This document shows positions 44,541 to 52,892 of a DNA stretch of 64,000 nt, piece after piece. Both the position numbers and the translations under genes were made by a program. Each line of letters starts with the position of its first letter. The first letter of the stretch is position 1. The stretch is from Clostridium sp. 1001271st1 H5 (GTDB taxonomy: Bacteria > Bacillota > Clostridia > Lachnospirales > Lachnospiraceae). The notes beneath the pieces were generated by a model. It had not been told where the DNA came from. It saw only the letters and a program-made list of their open reading frames with translations, and made no database searches. Where the stretch lies: the NCBI RefSeq assembly GCF_005845215.1, contig NZ_SPHO01000013.1, positions 1 through 64,000 of the forward strand, in the 5' to 3' direction.

Positions 44541-44672
44541 GTGCGGGCTTGAAATAAGGTGCGGTTTTGTCTTTTAGGTGATTTCGCTAAGTGTTTCAAC
44601 ATTGTTATTATGGCGGAACATAAATCCCAGCCGGCGGGGTAAAAATTTAAATTTGTAAGGGAGCAGAGAAAT

Positions 44673-45085
44673 ATGGCATTTGACTTCAAAAAGGAATATA
44701 AAGAGCTTTATATCCCTAAAAATAAGCCGCAAATTGTAAATGTTCCAAAGATGAATTACATTGCAATTCGTGGAAAAGGCAATCCATCACAGCGCAGGAC
44801 TTTGAATGGGCTGTGGCTGCCGCCGCAAAGAAGAAAAAAACGGACTGTTACAGCGCCGTGTTTCTGACTGTGAACGAAGGACTGTGTGTGCAAATGATGC
44901 ACATAGGTTCTTATGACAGAGAGCCTGAAACAGTGGCACTTATGGACGAGTACCTTACCCGGAATGGGTATGTGAATGATATGGAAGATGGCAGGCTGCA
45001 TCACGAAATCTATCTGTCTGACCCAAGAAAGTGCAGTCCGGAGAAAATGAAAACCGTAATCAGACATCCCATAAAAAGAGTTTGA
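44673..45085 (+). pseudogene. GyrI-like small-molecule-binding protein, internally deleted
   Basis: The first frame (from ATG 44673, after GGGAG) gives DFKKEYKELYIPKNKPQIVN up to IAIRGKGNPSQ, the N-terminus of the GyrI-like/YdeI family of about 200 residues. A second frame from about 44788 gives DFEWAVAAAAKKKKTDCYSA and the normal C-terminus ending MKTVIRHPIKR. Between them some 80 residues of the family's middle domain are missing and the frame changes, so a deletion removed the core of the gene. The remainder is well preserved, so the loss looks recent. Confidence 0.83.
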
Positions 45086-45216
45086 CAACTCCACTCATAA
45101 GATGCACTTTTCAATCACTTTTCAATCACGCCCTAGTGACAAAGCCCCCGGCACTGTGCTATACTGAAATTGGAAAACATCAGCTAATTGACGGAATATG
45201 GAAGGACGACCTTTAC

Positions 45217-46197
45217 ATGCAGACATTGAACCAGGACATAAAAGACCGGACATTTAAGCCTGTATACCTTCTGTTCGGTGAAGAGGCCTTCTTAAAGAAA
45301 AGCTATAAGAGCCGTCTGAGAGAAGCCCTTACCGACGGTGATACTATGAATTACAATTATTTTGAAGGCAAAGGGATGAATGTGAATGAAATCATCGGCC
45401 TTGCGGACACCATGCCTTTTTTTGCGGAGAAGCGGCTTATACTTATGGAGGACAGCGGATTCTTTAAGGGCGGGGCAGGAGCGGACGAGCTGACTGAGTA
45501 TATGGGAGGAATCCCTGAATCCACCTGTCTTGTATTTGTGGAATCGGAAGTGGACAAGAGGAGCAGACTATATAAGGCAGTGAAGAAATATGGCTATGCT
45601 GCGGAGCTGAGCCACCAGGAACCGGCCCAGCTTGCCAGATGGGCTGCAGGCATCCTGTCTAAAAACGGTAAGAAGATTACCGGCCGGACCATGGAATTCT
45701 TTCTTAGCAAGGCTGGGGATGACATGGAGAACATCAGCTCGGAGCTGGAAAAGCTTATAAGCTATACCCTTGGCCGGGATGTCATCACAGATGAGGACGT
45801 GGAGACCATCTGTACCACCCAGGTAACCAATAAGATATTTGACATGATAACAGCCATAGCGGCACGTCAGACCCGCAAGGCCATGGACCTTTATGAGGAC
45901 CTTCTGACACTGAAGGAACCGCCCATGCGCATCCTGTTTCTGATAGCAAGGCAGTTTAATCAAATCCTCCAGGTCAGGGACCTGATGGGAAAGGGGATGG
46001 ATAAAAGCACCATAGCGTCCAGGCTTAAGCTTCAGCCCTTTGTGGTGGGGAAGATTATGCTGCAGGCCAAGACATTTTCCAAGGAACAAATCATGTCGTA
46101 TGTGAATCTCTGCGTGGATGCCGAGGAAGGCGTTAAGACCGGTAAGCTGCAGGACCGGCTGGCAGTGGAACTGCTTATAGCAAACAAATATGAATAA
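45217..46197 (+). CDS. holA: DNA polymerase III subunit delta
   Basis: I start at the ATG at 45217 (326 residues); the reading frame stays open for 62 codons upstream but without homology. It contains FKPVYLLFGEEAFLKKSYKS, YNYFEGKGMNVNEIIGLADT, RRLILMEDSG-type strands and QVTNKIFDMITAIAAR, the DNA_pol3_delta pattern of the clamp-loader wrench subunit. Following in Bacillus order are rpsT, gpr, spoIIP, lepA and hemW. Confidence 0.9.
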   Translation: MQTLNQDIKDRTFKPVYLLFGEEAFLKKSYKSRLREALTDGDTMNYNYFEGKGMNVNEIIGLADTMPFFAEKRLILMEDSGFFKGGAGADELTEYMGGIPESTCLVFVESEVDKRSRLYKAVKKYGYAAELSHQEPAQLARWAAGILSKNGKKITGRTMEFFLSKAGDDMENISSELEKLISYTLGRDVITDEDVETICTTQVTNKIFDMITAIAARQTRKAMDLYEDLLTLKEPPMRILFLIARQFNQILQVRDLMGKGMDKSTIASRLKLQPFVVGKIMLQAKTFSKEQIMSYVNLCVDAEEGVKTGKLQDRLAVELLIANKYE

Positions 46198-46217
46198 AAA
46201 TAAGAGGAACGAAGGCG

Positions 46218-46790
46218 ATGGATATGATGGAGACAATTGAACTGGAAGATTTGAAAAACCAGGCCAGGCAGGTGCTGGAGGAGCTTATGGAGGCCGCCCG
46301 TCTGAAGCCGGGACAGATTCTGGTGGTGGGCTGTTCGTCCAGCGAGATAGACAGCTTTAAGATTGGGTCCCACTCAAGCGCAGAGATAGGGATGGCCGTG
46401 TATACGGCTCTTTACCAGGAGCTGAAGCCCAGGGGGATTTACCTGGCCGCCCAGTGCTGCGAACACTTAAACCGTGCCCTGATTCTGGAGGCAGAGGCCG
46501 CCCGTGCTTATGGCTATGAGCCGGTAAATGTGGTCCCCCAGTTAAAGGCCGGCGGCTCTTTTGCCACAGCTGCTTATGCAACCCTGGAACATCCTGTGGC
46601 AGTGGAGCACATAAGGGCCCATGCGGGGATTGACATCGGCGATACCCTCATTGGCATGCATATGAGGGATGTGGCAGTTCCTGTACGGATTAAGACAAAG
46701 GAGATTGGAAGCGCCCATGTGGTATGTGCCAGGACCAGACCTAAGTTTATCGGCGGTATCAGGGCCCGCTACGATGAGGAGAATATGTAA
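46218..46790 (+). CDS. UPF0340/TIGR01440 family protein (YwlG-like)
   Basis: The 190-residue protein carries ILVVGCSSSEIDSFKIG, LAAQCCEHLNRALILE and VPVRIKTKEIGSAHVV, diagnostic of this family. Function is not established; a cytosolic enzyme is likely. It starts 20 bp after holA, with a GAAGGCG ribosome site, probably in the same transcript. Confidence 0.85.
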   Translation: MDMMETIELEDLKNQARQVLEELMEAARLKPGQILVVGCSSSEIDSFKIGSHSSAEIGMAVYTALYQELKPRGIYLAAQCCEHLNRALILEAEAARAYGYEPVNVVPQLKAGGSFATAAYATLEHPVAVEHIRAHAGIDIGDTLIGMHMRDVAVPVRIKTKEIGSAHVVCARTRPKFIGGIRARYDEENM

Positions 46791-46847
46791 GGACCGCAGC
46801 CGGTTGCTGACATAGAATATGAAAATGGGATATGAGGAGGTATGGTT

Positions 46848-47432
46848 ATGAACAGAGCGATTACAATCAGCCGCGAGTACGGAAGCGGGGGACGGGAGAT
46901 TGGCGAGAAGCTGGCTCAAAGGCTGGGTATTCCTTTTTATGATAAGGAATTGATTGCCATGATTGCAAAGGAAGGGAATATTGAGACTTCCGTATTGGAG
47001 GCCAACGATGAAGTGGACCCGGATTTAGATAATTATTCACCGCGGCAGGTCCCGCCGGACTACCAGATTGCCATGACCCAGCGAATCTACGCGGCTCAGG
47101 CAACCGTCATCCGTAACCTGAATGAGAAAGGTCCCTGTGTCATTGTGGGGCGCTGTGCAGATGCCATACTTCCGGATGCCATCAACATCTTTGTATTTTC
47201 GGATATGGAAAACCGTATCAGACGTATCATGTCCCTGAATCCCGGGCTTTCCAGAGAAGAGGCCAAGGCCAGCATCCTGGCAGTGGACAAGAAGCGCAAG
47301 GCTTACCATGAATATTATTCCACCACACAGTGGGGAGATATGGATGCATACGATATCTGCCTTAACAGCGGACTGGCCGGCGTGGAGGGATGTCTGGAGG
47401 CTGCGCTCACCTATATTAAGTACGTCAGATAG
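46848..47432 (+). CDS. Cytidylate kinase-like family protein
   Basis: GAGGAGG lies 7 nt before the ATG at 46848, which I prefer over the ATG 6 nt upstream. The 194 residues start with AITISREYGSGGREIGEKLA, a P-loop of the cytidylate kinase-like family (pfam13189), then CVIVGRCADAIL and IRRIMSLNPGLSREEAKASI. It probably phosphorylates a nucleoside monophosphate or related substrate; which one is not known. A terminator follows at 47462. Confidence 0.85.
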   Translation: MNRAITISREYGSGGREIGEKLAQRLGIPFYDKELIAMIAKEGNIETSVLEANDEVDPDLDNYSPRQVPPDYQIAMTQRIYAAQATVIRNLNEKGPCVIVGRCADAILPDAINIFVFSDMENRIRRIMSLNPGLSREEAKASILAVDKKRKAYHEYYSTTQWGDMDAYDICLNSGLAGVEGCLEAALTYIKYVR

Positions 47433-47461
47433 CTTACAACATCAGAGTTGGAAGAAGACCG

Positions 47462-47514
47462 AAAAATCCCAGACAGGGAAAGCAGGAAAACGCTTATCTG
47501 TCTGGGATTTTTTT
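47462..47514 (+). terminator. Intrinsic terminator
   Basis: AAAAATCCCAGACAG pairs perfectly with CTGTCTGGGATTTTT, a 15-bp stem followed by T residues. It ends the holA operon and lies just past the stop of the convergent 50-codon gene. Confidence 0.9.
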
Positions 47515-47521
47515 AAAAGCC

Positions 47522-47674
47522 CTATTCTCCGCCGGGGCCGTCACGGCGCGGCCTGAACGATTCAGGCAGGGGCTCTGCATAAGAGCCCTTGTCTTTCCTC
47601 ACATGGTCTGTATCGTTGGAACAGTCCCTGTTTTCTGCGTTTTCTGCCGTATCCTGATTCATGGTATGATTCAT
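47522..47674 (-). CDS. Small acidic hypothetical protein (50 aa)
   Basis: The ATG at 47674 is preceded by AAAGGAGG at 8 nt. The product opens MNHTMNQDTAENAENRDCSN and ends SFRPRRDGPGGE. It is hydrophilic, without recognisable domain. It starts 24 bp after the stop of the next small gene upstream and is likely cotranscribed with it. The strong ribosome site is the main evidence. Confidence 0.55.
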   Translation of the reverse strand: MNHTMNQDTAENAENRDCSNDTDHVRKDKGSYAEPLPESFRPRRDGPGGE

Positions 47675-47697
47675 GATTCTGCCTCCTTTGACTGCTG

Positions 47698-47847
47698 TCA
47701 GCTGCCCTCTTTCACGATTTCATCCAGAACCTTAATCAGGTCCTGCAATGTCTCCAGGTGCACATTTCGCTCCAGGATGCAGTTTTTCAGGTCGACGGAA
47801 AGGGTTTCGAATTTGTCCCGAATTTTCGGGGAAACATAGGATGCCAT
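47698..47847 (-). CDS. Small conserved hypothetical protein (49 aa)
   Basis: I start at the ATG at 47847 because GAGGTGAT lies about 6 nt upstream; the frame is open for 17 more codons. The product reads MASYVSPKIRDKFETLSVDL, then NVHLETLQDLIKVLDEIVKE, two amphipathic helices. I recall similar small proteins in Lachnospiraceae but no function. It lies between the holA operon and rpsT. Confidence 0.62.
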   Translation of the reverse strand: MASYVSPKIRDKFETLSVDLKNCILERNVHLETLQDLIKVLDEIVKEGS

Positions 47848-47939
47848 ATCTATCACCTCAATGATAGTATGGGCCGGAATCAGCATTTTATGCACCATGT
47901 AAAATGGGTTACATGGCTAAGGAGCATATTCAGGGCATA

Positions 47940-47971
47940 AAAAAACCTTCCGGTGGGTTGGTCCGGAAGGA
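47940..47971 (-). terminator. Intrinsic terminator of rpsT
   Basis: On the minus strand CCTTCCGG and CCGGAAGG (47946-47970) form an 8-bp stem followed by TTTTTTT. Confidence 0.82.
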
Positions 47972-48011
47972 AGAGTGTCTGAAATTCCTTAACAGTGAAT
48001 ATCTCTATGAA

Positions 48012-48275
48012 TTAAGCGATGGAATTAACAGCCTTGGATAAACGGGATACCTTGCGGGAAGCATTATTCTTATGATATACTCCCTTGGTGGCAGCCTTGT
48101 CAATCTCGGTAGTAGCAGCCAGCAGTGCAGCCTGGGCAGCAGCCTTGTCCCCAGAAGCAACAGCAGCGTCAACCTTCTTGATTGCAGTTTTAACCTTGGA
48201 TCTAATCGCCTTGTTTCTTGCAGCCTTAGTCTCGTTTACTAAGATTCTCTTCTTTGCAGATTTAATGTTAGCCAA
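48012..48275 (-). CDS. rpsT: Small ribosomal subunit protein bS20
   Basis: The start is TTG at 48275, with GGAGGTG 7 nt upstream, giving the family-typical 87 residues. The Met-Ala-Asn-Ile start (ANIKSAKKRILVNETKAARN) and the Ala/Lys-rich helices (AVASGDKAAAQAALLAA) are diagnostic. It binds 16S rRNA early in 30S assembly. TTG/UUG initiation is also used by rpsT elsewhere and may serve autoregulation. Promoter at 48365-48393. Confidence 0.95.
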   Translation of the reverse strand: MANIKSAKKRILVNETKAARNKAIRSKVKTAIKKVDAAVASGDKAAAQAALLAATTEIDKAATKGVYHKNNASRKVSRLSKAVNSIA

Positions 48276-48364
48276 TGAAATACACCTCCGTTCTTTAATA
48301 TTATTATCTTTGTGTTTTCCATCAAAGCCTGGACACGGACAGTTCAATGTAAACATACTATTGT

Positions 48365-48393
48365 ATTCTAGCTAATCTGACCCGGAATGTCAA
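48365..48393 (-). promoter_or_regulatory. Promoter of rpsT
   Basis: On the minus strand TTGACA (48388-48393) and TAGAAT (48365-48370), 17 nt apart. The leader to the TTG start is about 80 nt. Confidence 0.8.
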
Positions 48394-48516
48394 GTCATAT
48401 TTGGCTAAAATTTGAAGAAATTTGGCATGTGGGATTTGGCATGGCTGAATTGCTTCACACATACATATTTCCGGCCATAATCGCAGAAACTGATAGGAGA
48501 ATGATATGAGAGGTGG

Positions 48517-49533
48517 ATGAATATGGAGGAAAATGCAGCTGTCAATGCTGTCAATGAAGCCGCGGCAGGTACGTTCCAGGTGAGGACGGACCTGGCGCTG
48601 GAACAGCGGGAGAGTTCCATGGGGGAAGGCGGGGACGTATCCGGCGTCCGGCTGAAGGAATGGCATCATCAAAAGAGCGGCCTTAAGCTGACCGAAGTAA
48701 AGATACTGAATGAGCAGGGGGCCAAATCAATGGGAAAACCCAGAGGAACCTACCTGACCCTGGAGGCGGACCGTCTGTCCAAGGCGGACGAGGATTACCA
48801 CAGTGAGATATCGGAAGAACTGGCCCACCAGATACGCAGGCTTATGACGGAAATGATTGGGTACAGGGAGGAGGATTTGCCTTCGGTCCTGGTGGTGGGA
48901 CTGGGAAATGACTCCGTCACCCCGGATTCCCTGGGTCCAAGGGTACTGGATAACCTGCAGGTGACGAGACATCTGGACGGACAGTACGGAAATACATTCC
49001 TGAGGGACAGGAAGCTTCCCGCTGTCAGCGGCATAGCGCCCGGTGTCATGGCGCAGACCGGCATGGAAACTGCGGAGATATTAAAGGGAATCATACATGA
49101 AACCCATCCGGACCTGATTATTGCCATTGATGCTCTGGCGGCCAGAAGCGTGCGGCGTCTGGGGACTACCATCCAGCTTACGGATACGGGAATCCATCCC
49201 GGTTCCGGGGTTGGGAATCACCGCCACAGCCTGACCAGGGAGAGCCTGGGCGTGCCGGTAATGGCCATTGGGGTGCCCACCGTAGTGGGAGCCGCCGCCA
49301 TAGTACACGACACAGTGTCCGCCCTTGTGGGAGTGCTGGCAGAGAACGAGGGTACCAGGGGAACCGGCAGCTGGATTGAGGAAATGGACCCGGATGGCCA
49401 GTATCAGCTTATACGGGAACTGCTGGAACCGGAATTTGGTCCTCTTTACGTCACGCCGCCGGACATTGACCAGTCTGTGAAGCAGCTGAGCTATACTATA
49501 TCCGAGGGCATACACCAGGCTGTTTTTCCATAG
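48517..49533 (+). CDS. gpr: Spore germination protease GPR
   Basis: The 338-residue protein has the autoprocessing region near FQVRTDLALEQRE, VLVVGLGNDSVTPDSLGPRV, then DALAARSVRRLGTTIQLTDT and PVMAIGVPTVVGAA, all diagnostic of GPR. It degrades small acid-soluble spore proteins during germination. GAGAGG precedes the ATG; an ATG 6 nt further is also possible. Divergent from rpsT and followed by spoIIP as in other spore formers. Confidence 0.94.
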   Translation: MNMEENAAVNAVNEAAAGTFQVRTDLALEQRESSMGEGGDVSGVRLKEWHHQKSGLKLTEVKILNEQGAKSMGKPRGTYLTLEADRLSKADEDYHSEISEELAHQIRRLMTEMIGYREEDLPSVLVVGLGNDSVTPDSLGPRVLDNLQVTRHLDGQYGNTFLRDRKLPAVSGIAPGVMAQTGMETAEILKGIIHETHPDLIIAIDALAARSVRRLGTTIQLTDTGIHPGSGVGNHRHSLTRESLGVPVMAIGVPTVVGAAAIVHDTVSALVGVLAENEGTRGTGSWIEEMDPDGQYQLIRELLEPEFGPLYVTPPDIDQSVKQLSYTISEGIHQAVFP

Positions 49534-49610
49534 GGGGTTTTACGAAACAAGCAATATCCTTCACATCCCTGCATATCATAATAATAGTATGATGACAGGT
49601 GAATGAATTG

Positions 49611-50984
49611 ATGAGAATAAGACGTGGAGGCGTGGACCGGCTCGTACGCCGGTTTCTGGCCGGCACGGTCCTTATGTTGCTCTTGCTTTTGTGCGGCCGG
49701 TATGTAAGCCGGGGCGCCGCAAGCATAACAAAAAATGATTACAGGGATATGATATGCGCAGGAGGGCAGTGGCTGGTGGAAGCCATCTGGAGCCAGGCCC
49801 ATCCGGAGGATAATGCCTGGGAATCAGGCCTGTGGTCAGATGCCTGGGGAAGCAGGCAGGGAACCAATGACCCTGACCCTGCTTACCGCAAATACAATGC
49901 AGTAAAAACATTTTATGAAGAACACCAGTATCTCGCCTGGTACGGCAATGAAGAATCCGGCCAGCAGACCCCGGAGGAATCTGGCATCCTGGCTTCAGGA
50001 GAAGCAGGGATGGGATATGGTCCGGGCACAGGCACAGCTGGCCCTGCCGGAGCAGGCGTTTCAGGAACAGGAGCCTCAGGGGCAGACGGTGCCCAGGGCC
50101 GGGATTTGGCCGCCGGAACAGGCGGTATGGGTGCAGCCGGACTCCAGGGTGCAAACCAGTCCCTGGAGACCATCACAGGAACTCTGGAGCGTCCCATTAC
50201 CGGCAGTACATATGTGTTGGAACAGCTGATGGATTACGATTTTCTTATAAAACATTTTTACAGCATCCATACTTCTACTACAGCGGGCCGCGACCTTATG
50301 AATGCAAAGGACCTGCTGGGCCGGGACATGACCATGAAGGGCGATGACTCCAAACCCCAGATACTTATATACCACACCCATTCCCAGGAAGCCTATAAGG
50401 ATTCAGGTCCGGGACAGACCGTGGTGGGAGTGGGGGATTACCTGACCCGGCTTCTGGAGGCCAAGGGATACAATGTATACCACGACAAATCGGTTTATGA
50501 CCTGAAAAACGGCCAGCTGGACCGGAGCAAGGCATATAATTACGCCCTGGACGGCATTACAGGCATACTTCAGAAGAATCCCTCCATTGAAGTGGTGCTG
50601 GATATCCACAGGGATGGGGTGGGGGAGAACCTGCACCTGGTTACCCAGGTGGACGGCCGGGATACGGCGCAGATTATGTTCTTCAACGGTCTGAGCCAGA
50701 CGCCGGAGGGCCCCATAGAGTATCTGCAAAATCCCTACCGGGAGGATAACCTGGCCTTCAGTCTTCAGATGCAGCTGGGAGCCGCTGCCTATTATCCCGG
50801 CTTCACCCGCAAGATATACCTTAAGGGACTGCGCTACAATGAGCACCTGCGTCCCAAGTCCAGCCTGATTGAGGTGGGAGCCCAGACAAACACGTACCAG
50901 GAGGCATTAAACGCCATGGAGCCCCTGTCAGAACTTTTGGATATGGTGTTGCAAGGAAATAGAAAAGATAGTATAATTCAGTAA
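49611..50984 (+). CDS. spoIIP: Stage II sporulation protein P (peptidoglycan amidase/endopeptidase)
   Basis: From the ATG at 49611, behind AGGTGA (a GTG lies 12 nt upstream), the product has 457 residues. A transmembrane anchor lies at about residues 15-33. A Gly/Ala-rich linker follows at about 130-185 (PGTGTAGPAGAGVSGTGASG). The C-terminal SpoIIP domain has ILIYHTHSQEAYKDSG near residue 250, VVLDIHRDGV near residue 328 and SSLIEVGAQTNTYQEA. It thins septal peptidoglycan during engulfment. Confidence 0.93.
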   Translation: MRIRRGGVDRLVRRFLAGTVLMLLLLLCGRYVSRGAASITKNDYRDMICAGGQWLVEAIWSQAHPEDNAWESGLWSDAWGSRQGTNDPDPAYRKYNAVKTFYEEHQYLAWYGNEESGQQTPEESGILASGEAGMGYGPGTGTAGPAGAGVSGTGASGADGAQGRDLAAGTGGMGAAGLQGANQSLETITGTLERPITGSTYVLEQLMDYDFLIKHFYSIHTSTTAGRDLMNAKDLLGRDMTMKGDDSKPQILIYHTHSQEAYKDSGPGQTVVGVGDYLTRLLEAKGYNVYHDKSVYDLKNGQLDRSKAYNYALDGITGILQKNPSIEVVLDIHRDGVGENLHLVTQVDGRDTAQIMFFNGLSQTPEGPIEYLQNPYREDNLAFSLQMQLGAAAYYPGFTRKIYLKGLRYNEHLRPKSSLIEVGAQTNTYQEALNAMEPLSELLDMVLQGNRKDSIIQ

Positions 50985-51056
50985 GCAAAGGAAGCGTCTG
51001 CCATAGGGATACACGCACGTTTCCAGTGAAGAAATACCACAGAAAGAGGATAAAGC

Positions 51057-52871
51057 ATGCCAACAGTTGACCAGAGTAAAATTCGCAATTTTTGCATCAT
51101 AGCACACATTGACCACGGCAAGTCCACCCTGGCTGACCGTATTATTGAGAAAACAGGGCTTCTCACCAGCCGTGAGATGCAGGAGCAGGTTCTGGATAAT
51201 ATGGACCTGGAGCGGGAGCGGGGAATCACCATTAAGTCCCAGGCAGTCCGTACCGTATATAAGGCCCAGGATGGAAATGAGTACATTTTCAATCTGATAG
51301 ACACCCCAGGACACGTGGATTTTAACTACGAGGTATCACGAAGCCTGGCAGCCTGCGACGGCGCCATACTGGTGGTGGATGCCTCCCAGGGAATTGAGGC
51401 CCAGACCCTGGCCAACGTATACCTTGCCCTGGACCATGACCTGGATGTGTTTCCGGTCATCAATAAAATCGACCTTCCCAGCGCGGAGCCGGAGCGGGTG
51501 GCAGCGGAAATTGAGGATGTCATTGGTCTGGATGCCGGCGACGCCCCTCACATTTCAGCGAAAACAGGGGTTAATATAGAAGAAGTGCTGGAAGCCATTG
51601 TCCATAAGATACCAGCTCCAAAAGGCGACCCTGAGGCACCCTTAAAGGCCCTTATCTTTGACTCCACCTATGATTCCTACAAGGGAGTCATCATTTTCTG
51701 CCGCATCATGGAGGGAACCGTGAGAAGGGGAACCCCCATCCGCATGATGGCCACGGGTTCTGAGGAGGATGTGGTGGAGGTGGGGTATTTCGGCGCAGGC
51801 CAGTTTATTCCATGTGAAGAACTGAGCGCCGGCATGGTAGGCTATATCACTGCCAGCATCAAAAATGTGCGTGATACACGCGTGGGCGATACCGTTACGT
51901 CCAGGGACAACCCCTGCGCCTCACCCCTTCCGGGTTACAAGAAGGTTACGCCCATGGTATACTGCGGCCTCTATCCGGCGGACGGGGCCAAGTACAATGA
52001 TTTAAGGGATGCGCTGGAAAAGCTTCAGCTCAATGACGCCTCCCTGTTTTACGAGCCGGAGACATCCATTGCCCTGGGCTTTGGATTCCGCTGCGGTTTT
52101 CTGGGGCTTCTGCACCTGGAAATCATAGAAGAGCGTCTGGAGCGCGAGTACAACCTGGACCTGGTGACCACGGCCCCGGGCGTTGTATACCGGGTGCACA
52201 AAACTACGGGTGAGATGATGGAATTGACCAATCCCTCCAACCTTCCGGACCCCACGGAAATCGAGTACATGGAGGAGCCGATTGTCAGTGCGGAAATCAT
52301 GGTAACCACAGAATTCGTAGGTTCAATTATGACACTCTGCCAGGAGCGCAGAGGCAATTATCTGGGCATGGAATACATCGAGACCACCCGCGCCCTTCTG
52401 AAATACGAACTGCCCCTAAATGAAATCATCTATGATTTCTTTGACGCCCTCAAGTCCCGCTCCAGAGGATATGCTTCCTTTGACTACGAGCTCAAGGGAT
52501 ATGAGCGCTCCAGCCTGGTGAAGCTGGACATCCTGGTGAACCGTGAAGAGGTGGATGCCCTTTCCTTCATCGTACATGCCGATTCTGCTTATGAACGGGG
52601 CAGAAAGATGTGTGAGAAGCTGAAGGACGAGATTCCAAGGCATCTGTTTGAGATACCGATTCAGGCAGCCATCGGCGGCAAGATTATTGCCAGGGAGACA
52701 GTGAAGGCCGTGCGCAAGGACGTGCTGGCCAAATGCTATGGCGGTGATATCAGCCGTAAGAGAAAGCTGCTGGAAAAGCAGAAGGAAGGCAAGAAGCGCA
52801 TGCGCCAGATTGGAAATGTAGAGATTCCGCAGAAGGCATTTATGAGTGTGCTGAAGCTGGATGACGAATAA
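51057..52871 (+). CDS. lepA: Elongation factor 4 (LepA)
   Basis: The 604-residue protein has G1 in [16 protein letters not shown]2/switch [13 protein letters not shown]3 DTPGHVDF, G4 NKIDLP and the LepA-specific C-terminal domain ([20 protein letters not shown]). It is a ribosome-associated GTPase that can back-translocate or remodel stalled ribosomes. AGAGGA precedes the ATG. hemW follows after 21 bp. Confidence 0.96.
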   Translation: MPTVDQSKIRNFCIIAHIDHGKSTLADRIIEKTGLLTSREMQEQVLDNMDLERERGITIKSQAVRTVYKAQDGNEYIFNLIDTPGHVDFNYEVSRSLAACDGAILVVDASQGIEAQTLANVYLALDHDLDVFPVINKIDLPSAEPERVAAEIEDVIGLDAGDAPHISAKTGVNIEEVLEAIVHKIPAPKGDPEAPLKALIFDSTYDSYKGVIIFCRIMEGTVRRGTPIRMMATGSEEDVVEVGYFGAGQFIPCEELSAGMVGYITASIKNVRDTRVGDTVTSRDNPCASPLPGYKKVTPMVYCGLYPADGAKYNDLRDALEKLQLNDASLFYEPETSIALGFGFRCGFLGLLHLEIIEERLEREYNLDLVTTAPGVVYRVHKTTGEMMELTNPSNLPDPTEIEYMEEPIVSAEIMVTTEFVGSIMTLCQERRGNYLGMEYIETTRALLKYELPLNEIIYDFFDALKSRSRGYASFDYELKGYERSSLVKLDILVNREEVDALSFIVHADSAYERGRKMCEKLKDEIPRHLFEIPIQAAIGGKIIARETVKAVRKDVLAKCYGGDISRKRKLLEKQKEGKKRMRQIGNVEIPQKAFMSVLKLDDE

Positions 52872-52892
52872 ATAGGTGGGATAAATCATAAC

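Noticed and set aside
45568-46236. 222-codon minus-strand frame
   Set aside because: Antisense shadow of holA; holA has clear family motifs.
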